From assembly GCA_955652585.1 (NCBI GenBank), contig CATPBF010000071.1, positions 1 to 6,391 on the forward strand: DNA of 6,391 bases, written 5' to 3'. Shown here piece after piece: positions 1-6,391 of the stretch. The notes beneath the pieces were generated by a model. It searched no databases and had not been told where the DNA came from. It saw only the letters and a list, made by a program, of their open reading frames with translations. Numbering within the stretch: position 1 is the stretch's first letter; each line of letters begins with the position of its first letter. The stretch is from Candidatus Dormiibacterota bacterium (GTDB lineage: Bacteria; Chloroflexota; Dormibacteria; Dormibacterales; Dormibacteraceae). The position numbers and the translations under genes are program-made.

Positions 1-521
1 ACGTTGACCTGGACCGCCTTCGGCTTCGACAGGAACTGCCTCTTCACAGCATGCTCCAGCGCTTCGAAGGGGATTCCGAGCAGGCCGGCGACCACGCCGA
101 CGTAGAGCATGTTGGCGAGCTGCTTGCGGAGCGTGTCGCTCTGGATCTTTGCCTTGGCAAGCTTCGCGAAGGGCACCGGGTAATAGGTGACGTCGGACCT
201 GACGTCCGCCGTGGAGTACACCTCTTCGTAAATCACGACTCCCCCGGCGCGCACCGTACCCAGGTCCTGGTGCCAGGTCGCGGGGTTGAAGGCGATCAGG
301 ATGTCGACCTGGTCCCGGCGCGCCATGTGGCCCTGGGGCGTGACCCGGAGCTGGTACCAGGTCGGCAGGCCCTCGATGTTGGAGGGAAAGACATTCTTGG
401 GGGCGACCGGGATTCCCATGTGGAAGATTGCCCGGGTCAGGATCAGGTTCGCCGTTTGGCTCCCGGAGCCATTGACGGTGGCGGCCTGGATGGTGAGGTC
501 GTTGATGATCTGGTTGGTCAC
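1..521 (-). CDS. korA: 2-oxoacid:ferredoxin oxidoreductase alpha subunit (KorA type), N-terminal part, truncated by window edge
   Basis: The 173 visible residues match the gamma domain found at the N-terminus of fused alpha subunits of 2-oxoglutarate/2-oxoacid:ferredoxin oxidoreductases. These enzymes are cytoplasmic; with a TPP-binding beta subunit they oxidatively decarboxylate a 2-oxoacid to acyl-CoA and reduce ferredoxin. Visible marks are VNGSGSQ (about 16-22), the stretch NVFPSNIEGLPTWYQLRV (43-60), ARRDQVDILIAFNP (67-80) and LRKQLANMLYVGVVAGLLGI (131-150). The frame is open to the window edge, so the pyruvate-oxidoreductase-type domains and any korB lie outside. I chose GTG 521-519 because the family-like sequence begins there (TNQIINDLTIQ) and a -10-like TAAAAT lies just upstream. 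An in-frame GTG at 557-555 would add 12 residues but would place that hexamer inside the gene. No Shine-Dalgarno is visible. The family call is firm; 2-oxoglutarate as the substrate is inferred. Confidence 0.9.
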   Translation of the reverse strand, partial: MTNQIINDLTIQAATVNGSGSQTANLILTRAIFHMGIPVAPKNVFPSNIEGLPTWYQLRVTPQGHMARRDQVDILIAFNPATWHQDLGTVRAGGVVIYEEVYSTADVRSDVTYYPVPFAKLAKAKIQSDTLRKQLANMLYVGVVAGLLGIPFEALEHAVKRQFLSKPKAVQVN

Positions 522-544
522 TTGGTCATGTGCAGCGGAGTGGG

Positions 545-550
545 ATTTTA
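545..550 (-). promoter_or_regulatory. Candidate -10 box (TAAAAT) for korA
   Basis: On the minus strand TAAAAT lies 23 nt before the chosen GTG start of korA and 15 nt before an ATG at 529-527. It is one of the few AT-rich hexamers in the 88-bp divergent spacer. I see no good -35 at 16-18 bp. It is a plausible -10 element by sequence only. Confidence 0.4.
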
Positions 551-594
551 CGCGCACGTGCGAGCCGAACCAGGTATTCAAGTCGCCAATTGGG

Positions 595-600
595 TAGAGT
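595..600 (+). promoter_or_regulatory. Candidate -10 box (TAGAGT) for the pnt operon
   Basis: TAGAGT fits the TANNNT form of -10 elements and ends 9 nt before the GTG start of pntAA at 610. No -35 of the TTGACA type is visible at the usual distance, and no Shine-Dalgarno lies between the hexamer and the start. The spacing would give an mRNA with a 5' leader of zero to a few nucleotides. Confidence 0.45.
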
Positions 601-609
601 CCACAACTT

Positions 610-1746
610 GTGAAGGTCGGCACCCCCAGGGAAACCGCGCCCGACGAACGCCGGGTGGCGCTGGTCCCCGACACCGCCACCAGGCTCGGCGCCGCCGCCC
701 TCGAGGTGACCGTCGAGTCCGGCGCCGGGTCGGCGGCATACATCACCGACGAGGCGTACCAGCAAGCCGGCGCCAAGATCGTGAAAAGCGCCGCCACGCT
801 CTTGGGCGAGGCGGATGCCGTGCTCAAGGTCCAGGCCCCGTCGGCCGCCGAGGTCGAGCTCATCAAGAAGGGCGCGGTCCTGATCAGCTTCCTGCAGCCT
901 GCCACCCAAGGCGACACCGTCCGGGCCCTCGCCAAGCGGGGAGTCACCGCCTTCAGCCTGGAGCTGGTGCCGCGCATCTCGCGGGCGCAGTCGATGGACG
1001 CGTTGTCCTCCCAGGCGTCGGCAGCGGGCTACAAGGCGGTCCTGATGGCCGCCGGCCGCCTCGGCAAATTCTTCCCGATGATGATGACCGCGGCCGGAAC
1101 CATCCCCCCAGCGCGGGTGCTTGTAATGGGCGCCGGCGTCGCCGGCCTGCAGGCGATCGCGACTGCGCGCCGGCTCGGCGCCGTGGTCTCCGCCTACGAC
1201 GTGCGCCCGGCCGTCAAGGAGGAGGTGCAGTCCCTGGGCGCGACGTTCATAGAGCTTGCCCTCGAGACCCAGGAGGGAGAGGGCGGCTACGCCAAGGAGC
1301 AGTCCGAGGAGTTCTTGCGCAAGCAGCGTGAGCTCATCGGCGAGCACGTCGCCAAATCAGACGTCGTCATCACCACCGCCGCCGTGCCCGGCCGCCGGGC
1401 GCCGCTGCTGGTGACGGGCGAGATGGTGAAGGGCATGCGGCCTGGGTCGGTCATCGTCGACCTGGCGGCCGAGACGGGTGGCAATGTGGAGCTGACCAAG
1501 GCGGGCGCAGACGTCGAGGTGGGCGGCGTGACCATCATCGGTACACGAAACGTGCCGTCGACCATGCCCCTGCACGCGAGCCAGCTCTACGCGCGCAATG
1601 TCGCCAACCTGCTGCTGCACCTCGTCAAGGACGGAGCGATCGTCCTGGACTTCGAAGACGAGATCACGAAGGGCTCCTGCGTGACCCATGACGGAGAGAT
1701 CGTCAACGAGCGCGCCAAGCAGATGGTCTCGGCCGCGAAATCGTGA
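610..1746 (+). CDS. pntAA: Proton-translocating NAD(P) transhydrogenase, subunit alpha part 1 (NAD(H)-binding domain I)
   Basis: A 378-residue soluble subunit that binds NAD(H) on the cytoplasmic side and passes hydride to NADP+ held by PntB. It starts MKVGTPRE, like other domain I proteins of the AlaDH/PNT family. The conserved block RISRAQSMDALSSQ (122-135) corresponds to the known NAD-contact region around the Arg/Gln/Asp/Ser cluster. A Rossmann fingerprint GAGVAG (174-179) is followed by an acidic Asp197 after the second strand (AYDVR), as expected for NAD rather than NADP. The mobile-loop region around GGYAKEQSEEF (225-235) and RNVPST (313-318) are also typical. Length is normal for split enzymes such as that of Rhodospirillum rubrum; no membrane segments are present, consistent with the split form. 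It begins with GTG without a Shine-Dalgarno. Its TGA overlaps the GTG of pntAB by 4 nt (GTGA), which suggests coupled translation. Confidence 0.96.
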   Translation: MKVGTPRETAPDERRVALVPDTATRLGAAALEVTVESGAGSAAYITDEAYQQAGAKIVKSAATLLGEADAVLKVQAPSAAEVELIKKGAVLISFLQPATQGDTVRALAKRGVTAFSLELVPRISRAQSMDALSSQASAAGYKAVLMAAGRLGKFFPMMMTAAGTIPPARVLVMGAGVAGLQAIATARRLGAVVSAYDVRPAVKEEVQSLGATFIELALETQEGEGGYAKEQSEEFLRKQRELIGEHVAKSDVVITTAAVPGRRAPLLVTGEMVKGMRPGSVIVDLAAETGGNVELTKAGADVEVGGVTIIGTRNVPSTMPLHASQLYARNVANLLLHLVKDGAIVLDFEDEITKGSCVTHDGEIVNERAKQMVSAAKS

Positions 1747-2056
1747 ACAGCGAGCTGCTGAACGAATTCACGTTTTTCGTACTGGCGGTTTTTGTCGGCA
1801 TCGAGGTCATCTCCAAGGTGCCGACGATGCTCCACACGCCGCTGATGTCCGGCACCAACGCGATCCACGGCATCATCCTCGTGGGCGCGCTGGTGATCGC
1901 GGCGGGCGCCAGCTCGCCGGTCACCATCATCATTGGGTTGCTGGCCGTCGTCCTCGCCACTACCAACGTTGTCGGCGGCTTTGTCGTCACGGACCGGATG
2001 CTCGAGATGTTCAAGGGCCGCCAAACGACTAGGACTCAAGAACCGGTAAAGCCCAA

Positions 2057-2060
<4 letters not shown>
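1743..2060 (+). CDS. pntAB: NAD(P) transhydrogenase, subunit alpha part 2 (membrane domain)
   Basis: A 105-residue integral membrane protein that supplies part of the proton channel (domain II). Three hydrophobic segments are visible at about 8-25, 38-56 and 59-82, as in the alpha-2 subunit of split transhydrogenases. The diagnostic motif HTPLMSGTNAIHGI (31-44) is present; His42 within it is at the position discussed as a channel residue in the Thermus-type enzyme. The tail after about 90 is short, charged and probably cytoplasmic. The start GTG overlaps the pntAA stop by 4 nt, and the TGA stop overlaps the ATG of pntB by 4 nt (ATGA). No Shine-Dalgarno is visible, so termination-reinitiation is the likely mode of translation. 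Confidence 0.95.
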
Positions 2061-3442
<1,382 letters not shown>

Positions 3443-3444
3443 AT

Positions 3445-3546
3445 CCTCTCCCCATCGGGGAGATGGCCAGCAGAGGGGTGCGCCGGGAGCTGGCTTCGCC
3501 AGGCCCGGCGCCTAAAGGGGGGAGTTCCCCCCTTTTAGGAGAGGGG
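3445..3546 (+). repeat. Palindrome-rich intergenic element (three nested hairpins inside a CCTCTCC/GGAGAGG inverted pair)
   Basis: About 100 bp directly after pntB are built from inverted repeats. The outer pair is CCTCTCC (3445-3451) and GGAGAGG (3538-3544). Inside are hairpin TCTCCCC/GGGGAGA (3447-3453/3457-3463, 3-nt loop), hairpin CGCCGGG/CCCGGCG (3481-3487/3504-3510) with an inner CTGGC/GCCAG (3490-3494/3498-3502), and the strong hairpin at 3511-3539. The CTCTCCCC/GGGGAGAG flavour resembles dispersed intergenic palindromic repeats seen in many GC-rich genomes. Only one copy is visible here, so the repeat status is inferred. No coding frame of interest is present. Confidence 0.55.
3511..3539 (+). 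terminator. Strong two-way intrinsic terminator after pntB
   Basis: CCTAAA plus six G (3511-3522), loop AGTT (3523-3526), six C (3527-3532), then TTTTAGG (3533-3539). The arms pair as a 12-bp stem with one unpaired T at 3533. Read as a minimal intrinsic terminator, six G-C pairs are followed by TTTT on the plus strand, and the opposite strand ends the same stem with TTT. It could therefore stop transcripts from either side. It lies about 70 nt after the pntB stop. The T-run is short and itself partly paired, so efficiency is uncertain. Confidence 0.65.
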
Positions 3547-3698
3547 CGTGAGCCAGCATCAGCCAGCCGTGAAATGACACGAGCCCCCGACCATTGATGG
3601 ACGGAGGCTCGCGCCGCGAAGAGGGTGTGGTGGCCCGAATCCTAGGGATTGGGCGCTCGATCGGTTAGTGCTTAACCTACAAATCGAGCCCCGTTTCG
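3547..3698. other. Non-coding stretch with three further stem-loops, function unknown
   Basis: I find no credible gene here. Visible structures are CGAGCC/GGCTCG (3580-3585/3606-3611) with inner CCG/CGG (3587-3589/3602-3604); CCC-g-AATCC with loop TAG and GGATTGGG (3634-3653, eight pairs, one bulged G); and GGG-c-GCTCGAT pairing with ATCGAGCCCC (3651-3661/3683-3692), which encloses GGTTA/TAACC (3663-3667/3673-3677). The last two hairpins share the GGG at 3651-3653 and cannot both form fully. A 7-nt direct repeat AGCCAGC occurs at 3551-3557 and 3561-3567. This may be a structured RNA, attenuator-like DNA or simply degenerate palindromic repeat sequence. Confidence 0.4.
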
Positions 3699-3726
3699 TT
3701 GTGGCGCGATGCAGGGCACCTACAAT
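3699..3726 (+). promoter_or_regulatory. Candidate promoter (TTGTGG, 16 bp, TACAAT) for the membrane-protein gene
   Basis: A -35-like TTGTGG (3699-3704) lies 16 bp before a near-consensus -10, TACAAT (3721-3726). The -10 ends 8 nt before the GTG at 3735. An in-frame TTG at 3699 that could be mistaken for the gene start is part of the -35 box. There is no Shine-Dalgarno between the -10 and the GTG, so the message is probably leaderless or nearly so. Confidence 0.55.
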
Positions 3727-3734
3727 CCTCGACG

Positions 3735-4487
3735 GTGGACGGCCGCGAGATCGTACTGCTGGTCACGGTCGCCCTGCTCGTCCTCTACGTGATCGCAATC
3801 GGCGGTGCGACGGCGACAGCGATCCGCATCAACGAAGCCTGGCGCCGGCGCCCGGTGAAGGTGACCACGATCGGGCCGAGGGATGAAGGCGACGTCGTCC
3901 TGCAGGCTCCTGTCCTGCCCACTGCTCTCCGCAGGATCCGCCTGGTCGGCTGGATCGCGTTTCCCGTCGCCCTCGTGCTGGCGGTGTTCGCCAACCGCAG
4001 CTTCCCATGGATGGCGCCGCTGGCGGTGCTGGTCATGGTCGGGCTGAATGCGTTCTATTTCACCGCGATGCAGGGATTGGGCGAGCCGCTCACGCTCTCG
4101 AAGGACGGATTCCGCCTGGGCTTGCGAGGCAAGGAACGCTCTGTGCGCTGGATCCACGTGACCGACCTCGTCGGTGCGCGCCTGGGCGCCTTCAGCGGCA
4201 TGAGGATGTCGGAGGCGGGCGAGTGGCAGGACCCAAAGCTAAGACCCAACGTCATCTTTTTCAGGCTCAATCGCGCCCTCGTGCACACACCCAAAACGCT
4301 CCTGCAGAGGATTCGGGGCTTCTCGTACTACGACGGCGCCATTCGCAATGCGTTCGGCGTGCCCACCGAGCAGCTGTTGCAGGCCATGCGCGAGTGGCAG
4401 CGGCTGGCGATCGATGCCGAATCGCCGCCATTTCGGCGTCCCCGCCCCGGCGAGCAAGCCAACCGAGGAAAGCCGAACGCGGGCTAG
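3735..4487 (+). CDS. Unrecognised membrane protein, three predicted helices with a possible PH-like C-terminal domain
   Basis: I do not recognise a named family. From the GTG at 3735 the protein has 250 residues. Hydrophobic segments lie at about 5-28, 70-87 and 92-111, with a basic, Arg-rich stretch between the first and second (31-42, 66-69). After the membrane part comes a soluble region that begins LTLSKDGFRLGL (119-130) and contains VRWIHVTDLVGARLG (137-151), NVIFFRLN (172-179) and FGVPTEQLLQAMREWQ (207-222). This order of short strands, a tryptophan-containing turn and a final amphipathic helix recalls bacterial PH-like domains fused to membrane helices, but the match is by eye only. 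The tail (230-250) is Pro/Arg-rich and probably disordered. Its own promoter lies directly upstream. It converges on the LLM oxidoreductase gene, with 9 bp between the stops. Upstream starts at 3699 or later would read through the promoter and add residues without a visible role. Confidence 0.75.
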   Translation: MDGREIVLLVTVALLVLYVIAIGGATATAIRINEAWRRRPVKVTTIGPRDEGDVVLQAPVLPTALRRIRLVGWIAFPVALVLAVFANRSFPWMAPLAVLVMVGLNAFYFTAMQGLGEPLTLSKDGFRLGLRGKERSVRWIHVTDLVGARLGAFSGMRMSEAGEWQDPKLRPNVIFFRLNRALVHTPKTLLQRIRGFSYYDGAIRNAFGVPTEQLLQAMREWQRLAIDAESPPFRRPRPGEQANRGKPNAG

Positions 4488-4499
4488 GGGACGCCCCTA
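4485..4499. terminator. Perfect palindrome holding both convergent stop codons
   Basis: TAGGGG (4485-4490), loop ACG (4491-4493), CCCCTA (4494-4499). The first three bases are the TAG stop of the plus-strand membrane-protein gene. The last three read TAG on the minus strand and are the stop of the LLM oxidoreductase gene. The six-pair hairpin is symmetric between the two genes and could affect both transcripts. No T-run follows on either side, so it is not a classical intrinsic terminator. Confidence 0.4.
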
Positions 4500-5267
4500 C
4501 AAGCGGGACTCCTTCAGGACTCGCTCGAGCACCTTGGTGTCGAAAGGTGTCGAGAGCCGCAGCACAAAGTGCTGAAGGCCGGCGTCGAGCCAAGCCTTGA
4601 TGTCGGCCGGCGTTCTCACGTTCACGTTGGCGGTGCGCTCGATCTCCTTCGGGTCACGGCCGATGCGATGGCACCACTCGTCGAGGATCCCCGACTTACG
4701 TGCATATTCGTCTGGGTCTCCGAGCGCGTTCCACATCTGCGCGTGCTCTGCCACGAGCCGAAGGGTCACCTTCTCGCCTCCGCCGCCGATGAGGATCGGC
4801 ATCGGTCCCGCGGGCCCGGGCTTCAGCTTCTTGATGCGCTCCTTGATTCGTGGCAGCGCCTCTTTGAGAGTGAGCAGCCTGTCTCTCGCTTCGCCGAACG
4901 TAAACCCGTACTCGTCGTAATCGCGCTCGAACCATCCCGCGCCGAGGCCGAGCACGAACCGGCCGCCCGAAAGCTGGTCGATGGTGCCCGCCTGATAGGC
5001 GATGAGATCGGGATTTCGATATCCGATCGCGCTGACCATCGGACCGATCTGTGGGGCTTTGGTGTCGATCGCCGCCGCCGCCAGCAGCGACCAGCATTCG
5101 AACTGGTTGCCGTTGGGGTCGCCGTAGAGCGGAAAGAAGTGATCCCAGAACCAGATGCTGTCGACGCCGAGTTCGTCGGCGCGCCGCCAGGCGTCTCGCA
5201 GCTGGCCGATCGTGCACTGCTGCGGATGAATCGTGACCCCGACCTTGAAGCGCCTCGTCTCCGACAT
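4497..5267 (-). CDS. LLM-class (luciferase-like) F420- or flavin-dependent oxidoreductase
   Basis: A 256-residue cytoplasmic protein of the bacterial luciferase-like monooxygenase superfamily (TIM-barrel oxidoreductases using F420 or FMN). Family marks are the early strand FKVGVTIHPQQ (7-17), helix and strand ADELGVDSIWFWDHFFP (30-46), the block around PQIGPMVSAIGYRNPDLIA (72-90), LSGGRFVLGLGAGWFERDYDEYG (99-121), and PILIGGGGEKVTLRLVAEHA (157-176) followed by MWN. The C-terminal VRTPADIKAWLDAGLQHFVL (217-236) is also typical. The sequence most resembles subfamilies annotated as F420-dependent, which would suit an actinobacterial or Chloroflexota-like host, but the cofactor cannot be settled here and the substrate is unknown. 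ATG 5267-5265 was chosen because MSETRRFKVG places the first barrel strand normally and a -10-like GATAAT ends 9 nt before it. No Shine-Dalgarno is visible. It is divergent from the GNAT gene. Confidence 0.92.
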   Translation of the reverse strand: MSETRRFKVGVTIHPQQCTIGQLRDAWRRADELGVDSIWFWDHFFPLYGDPNGNQFECWSLLAAAAIDTKAPQIGPMVSAIGYRNPDLIAYQAGTIDQLSGGRFVLGLGAGWFERDYDEYGFTFGEARDRLLTLKEALPRIKERIKKLKPGPAGPMPILIGGGGEKVTLRLVAEHAQMWNALGDPDEYARKSGILDEWCHRIGRDPKEIERTANVNVRTPADIKAWLDAGLQHFVLRLSTPFDTKVLERVLKESRL

Positions 5268-5276
5268 TGGTCAGGG

Positions 5277-5282
5277 ATTATC
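5277..5282 (-). promoter_or_regulatory. Candidate -10 box (GATAAT) for the LLM oxidoreductase gene
   Basis: On the minus strand GATAAT, one base from the TATAAT consensus, ends 9 nt before the ATG at 5267. No recognisable -35 is visible at 16-18 bp; that position falls inside the GNAT coding region. The spacing implies a leader of zero to a few nucleotides. Confidence 0.5.
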
Positions 5283-5284
5283 CT
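5279..5284 (+). promoter_or_regulatory. Candidate -10 box (TATCCT) for the GNAT gene
   Basis: TATCCT matches TANNNT and ends 9 nt before the ATG at 5294. It overlaps the opposing GATAAT box by 4 bp (5279-5282). The region between hexamer and ATG is pure pyrimidine (CTCCCTCTC) and cannot act as a Shine-Dalgarno. Any -35 would lie within the LLM gene, and none is evident. Confidence 0.4.
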
Positions 5285-5293
5285 CTCCCTCTC

Positions 5294-6355
5294 ATGACGA
5301 ATCGCTGGACGCCGGTCGAGGTCGACGCGGCTACTGCCGGCCAGGATTTCTGGGCGCGCTTTCACGCCTATCGCCGGTTGCGACATGCCGAGAGGCGCCC
5401 CGACGATCCGATCCGGCCCGACCGAGTAATCGAGGACGGACTGAAGCGCAACGATCCGTTCGAAATCCACTACCGATACGAGATCTCAGACGGCGGCAAG
5501 ATGTTGAGCTGGTTCAGCGCCGAGGCGACCAGGCCCGGGGCGCCGGGCTACGAGTCCAACAAGCACCTGTTGTGGGTCGAGTGTTCCGTGCACCGCGACC
5601 ACCGGCGCCGCGGCATCGGCCAGAGCTGGATTCCACTCGTGCTCGAGATCATGGACCGGCATTCGTACACGACCGCAGGCGCCGAAAGCGAAGAGGCTTC
5701 CGGTCACGCGTTCCTGAAATGGATCGGTGCCGAAGCCAAGCTCACAGGCGCGGAGAACCGCCTGAAGCTGGCGGACGTCGACTGGGCGATGATGCGCCGC
5801 TGGGTTGAAGACGGGCGGAGGCGCTCACCCGAAACCAAATTCGAGTCCTATGACGGGCGCTTGCCGGAATCGATGCTCGACGATTACTGCCCGCAGCTGT
5901 CGAGCCTGCTGAACACGATGCCCTTCGAAGACCTCGACCATGGCGAGATCGTCGAGACGCCGGCAATGGTGAAGGAGTGGTTTGCCCGCATGGACATGTC
6001 GGGCGAGGCAGGGCACTGGATGCTGACGCGCGAGCCCGATGGGATCATCTCCGGAATCACCGATATGTACTACGCGCCCTACAGCCCGACCATCGTTCAT
6101 CAGGGCTTCACGGGCGTGCGGCCCGATGCGCGCGGGCGTGGGCTCGGCAAGTGGCTGAAGGCTGCCATGGCGATCCACCTGCACGAGCTCTACCCCGATG
6201 CCGGGTGGTTCATCACCGACAATGCGGGCTCCAACGCACCGATGCTGGCCATCAATACCAAGATGGGGTTCAAGACTTACCGGATCGGCAGCGAATACCA
6301 GATCACGGGCAACCGTCTGGCCGCCCGATTTCAGGAGCTGGCCGGAGCCCTCTAG
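5294..6355 (+). CDS. Tandem-domain GNAT family N-acetyltransferase
   Basis: From the ATG at 5294 the protein has 353 residues and two GNAT folds in tandem. The N-terminal copy has the acetyl-CoA pyrophosphate-binding motif with RRRGIG at 104-109 (Q/R-x-x-G-x-G pattern), preceded by the strand LLWVECSVHRDH (92-103). It continues with EEASGHAFLKWIGAEA (133-148), a motif-B-like end. The C-terminal copy has VRPDARGRGLGK (275-286) and TDNAGSNAPMLAINTKMGF (308-326), the usual Asn-containing loop and helix of active GNATs. Both CoA motifs look intact. Such proteins transfer an acetyl group from acetyl-CoA to an amine, but the substrate cannot be read from the sequence. Tandem GNATs include mycothiol synthase, but I see nothing that identifies this protein as MshD. 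An in-frame TTG at 5267 would add nine residues and overlap the neighbouring start, so the ATG is preferred. The stop is TAG at 6353-6355. Confidence 0.9.
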   Translation: MTNRWTPVEVDAATAGQDFWARFHAYRRLRHAERRPDDPIRPDRVIEDGLKRNDPFEIHYRYEISDGGKMLSWFSAEATRPGAPGYESNKHLLWVECSVHRDHRRRGIGQSWIPLVLEIMDRHSYTTAGAESEEASGHAFLKWIGAEAKLTGAENRLKLADVDWAMMRRWVEDGRRRSPETKFESYDGRLPESMLDDYCPQLSSLLNTMPFEDLDHGEIVETPAMVKEWFARMDMSGEAGHWMLTREPDGIISGITDMYYAPYSPTIVHQGFTGVRPDARGRGLGKWLKAAMAIHLHELYPDAGWFITDNAGSNAPMLAINTKMGFKTYRIGSEYQITGNRLAARFQELAGAL

Positions 6356-6391
6356 CGGTTTACGCCCGTCTTGTGCGCTGGATGCTGCGTG

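Noticed and set aside
522..609. Operator palindrome in the korA/pntAA divergent spacer (for example around CACGTG 555-560)
   Set aside because: CACGTG is only six bases long and there is no extended dyad around it. A regulator site cannot be supported from this sequence alone.
51..1331. Long plus-strand open frame of 426 codons across the korA and pntAA region
   Set aside because: Its product is low-complexity, rich in Arg, Gly and His. It runs antisense to a clear KorA frame and out of frame with a clear PntAA. It is a GC-rich shadow.
3655..3692. tRNA-like wording (GCTCGATCGGTTAGTGC resembling a D-arm, ATCGAGCCCC resembling part of a T-arm)
   Set aside because: No acceptor stem, anticodon arm or properly spaced 5-bp T-stem with a 7-nt loop can be built on either strand. 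The pieces are better explained by a simple long hairpin.
3699..3734. Upstream TTG start (3699) for the membrane-protein gene
   Set aside because: The TTG is part of a -35-like box, and the extension would read through TACAAT. The GTG at 3735 begins directly before the first hydrophobic helix.
4007..4600. Plus-strand open frame of 197 codons overlapping the membrane-protein and LLM genes
   Set aside because: It crosses the convergent junction and overlaps two better-supported genes. The product is Arg/Ala-rich without motifs.
5267..5293. TTG start at 5267 for the GNAT gene
   Set aside because: It would overlap the LLM start codon and add nine residues (MVRDYPLPL) with no family support. The ATG at 5294 has the same promoter spacing as the other genes.
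6356..6391. Start of a further gene after the GNAT gene
   Set aside because: Only 36 bases remain, and no convincing start, Shine-Dalgarno or -10 spacing can be judged.

Overview
This is a GC-rich bacterial chromosomal window. It carries central redox metabolism on the left and a small set of accessory enzymes on the right. The likely source is an actinobacterial, Chloroflexota or Dormibacterota-type lineage, judged from four things: high GC content, frequent GTG starts, a three-gene split transhydrogenase, and an LLM-type (F420/flavin) oxidoreductase. This assignment is inference, because no rRNA or other taxonomic marker is present. None of the gene starts has a convincing Shine-Dalgarno sequence. 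Four of them have a -10-like hexamer ending only 8-9 nt before the start codon, which suggests leaderless or nearly leaderless mRNAs.

Layout. Positions 1-521 (minus) hold the N-terminal part of a 2-oxoacid:ferredoxin oxidoreductase alpha subunit (KorA type), cut by the window edge. An 88-bp divergent spacer (522-609) separates it from the pntAA-pntAB-pntB operon (610-3442, plus), whose cistrons overlap by 4 nt at both junctions. Next comes a non-coding stretch (3443-3734) with two parts. The first is a palindrome-rich element at 3445-3546 that includes a strong two-way terminator. The second is a run of further hairpins at 3580-3692, followed by a promoter. Positions 3735-4487 (plus) encode an unrecognised three-helix membrane protein with a possible PH-like domain. 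It converges on an LLM-class oxidoreductase (4497-5267, minus), and both stop codons lie in a single 15-bp palindrome. The LLM gene diverges, across only 26 bp, from a tandem-domain GNAT acetyltransferase (5294-6355, plus). The last 36 bases (6356-6391) show nothing I can call.

How the genes may work together. PntAA/PntAB/PntB use the proton gradient to move hydride from NADH to NADP+ and so supply NADPH. KorA would couple 2-oxoacid decarboxylation to ferredoxin reduction. The divergent pair therefore groups two routes for reduced cofactors, but joint regulation is only an inference. The right-hand genes look like ordinary accessory enzymes with no evident shared pathway. I see no mobile element, CRISPR array, defence cassette or clear new multi-gene system. 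The points worth a second look concern gene-expression architecture and the structured intergenic DNA.
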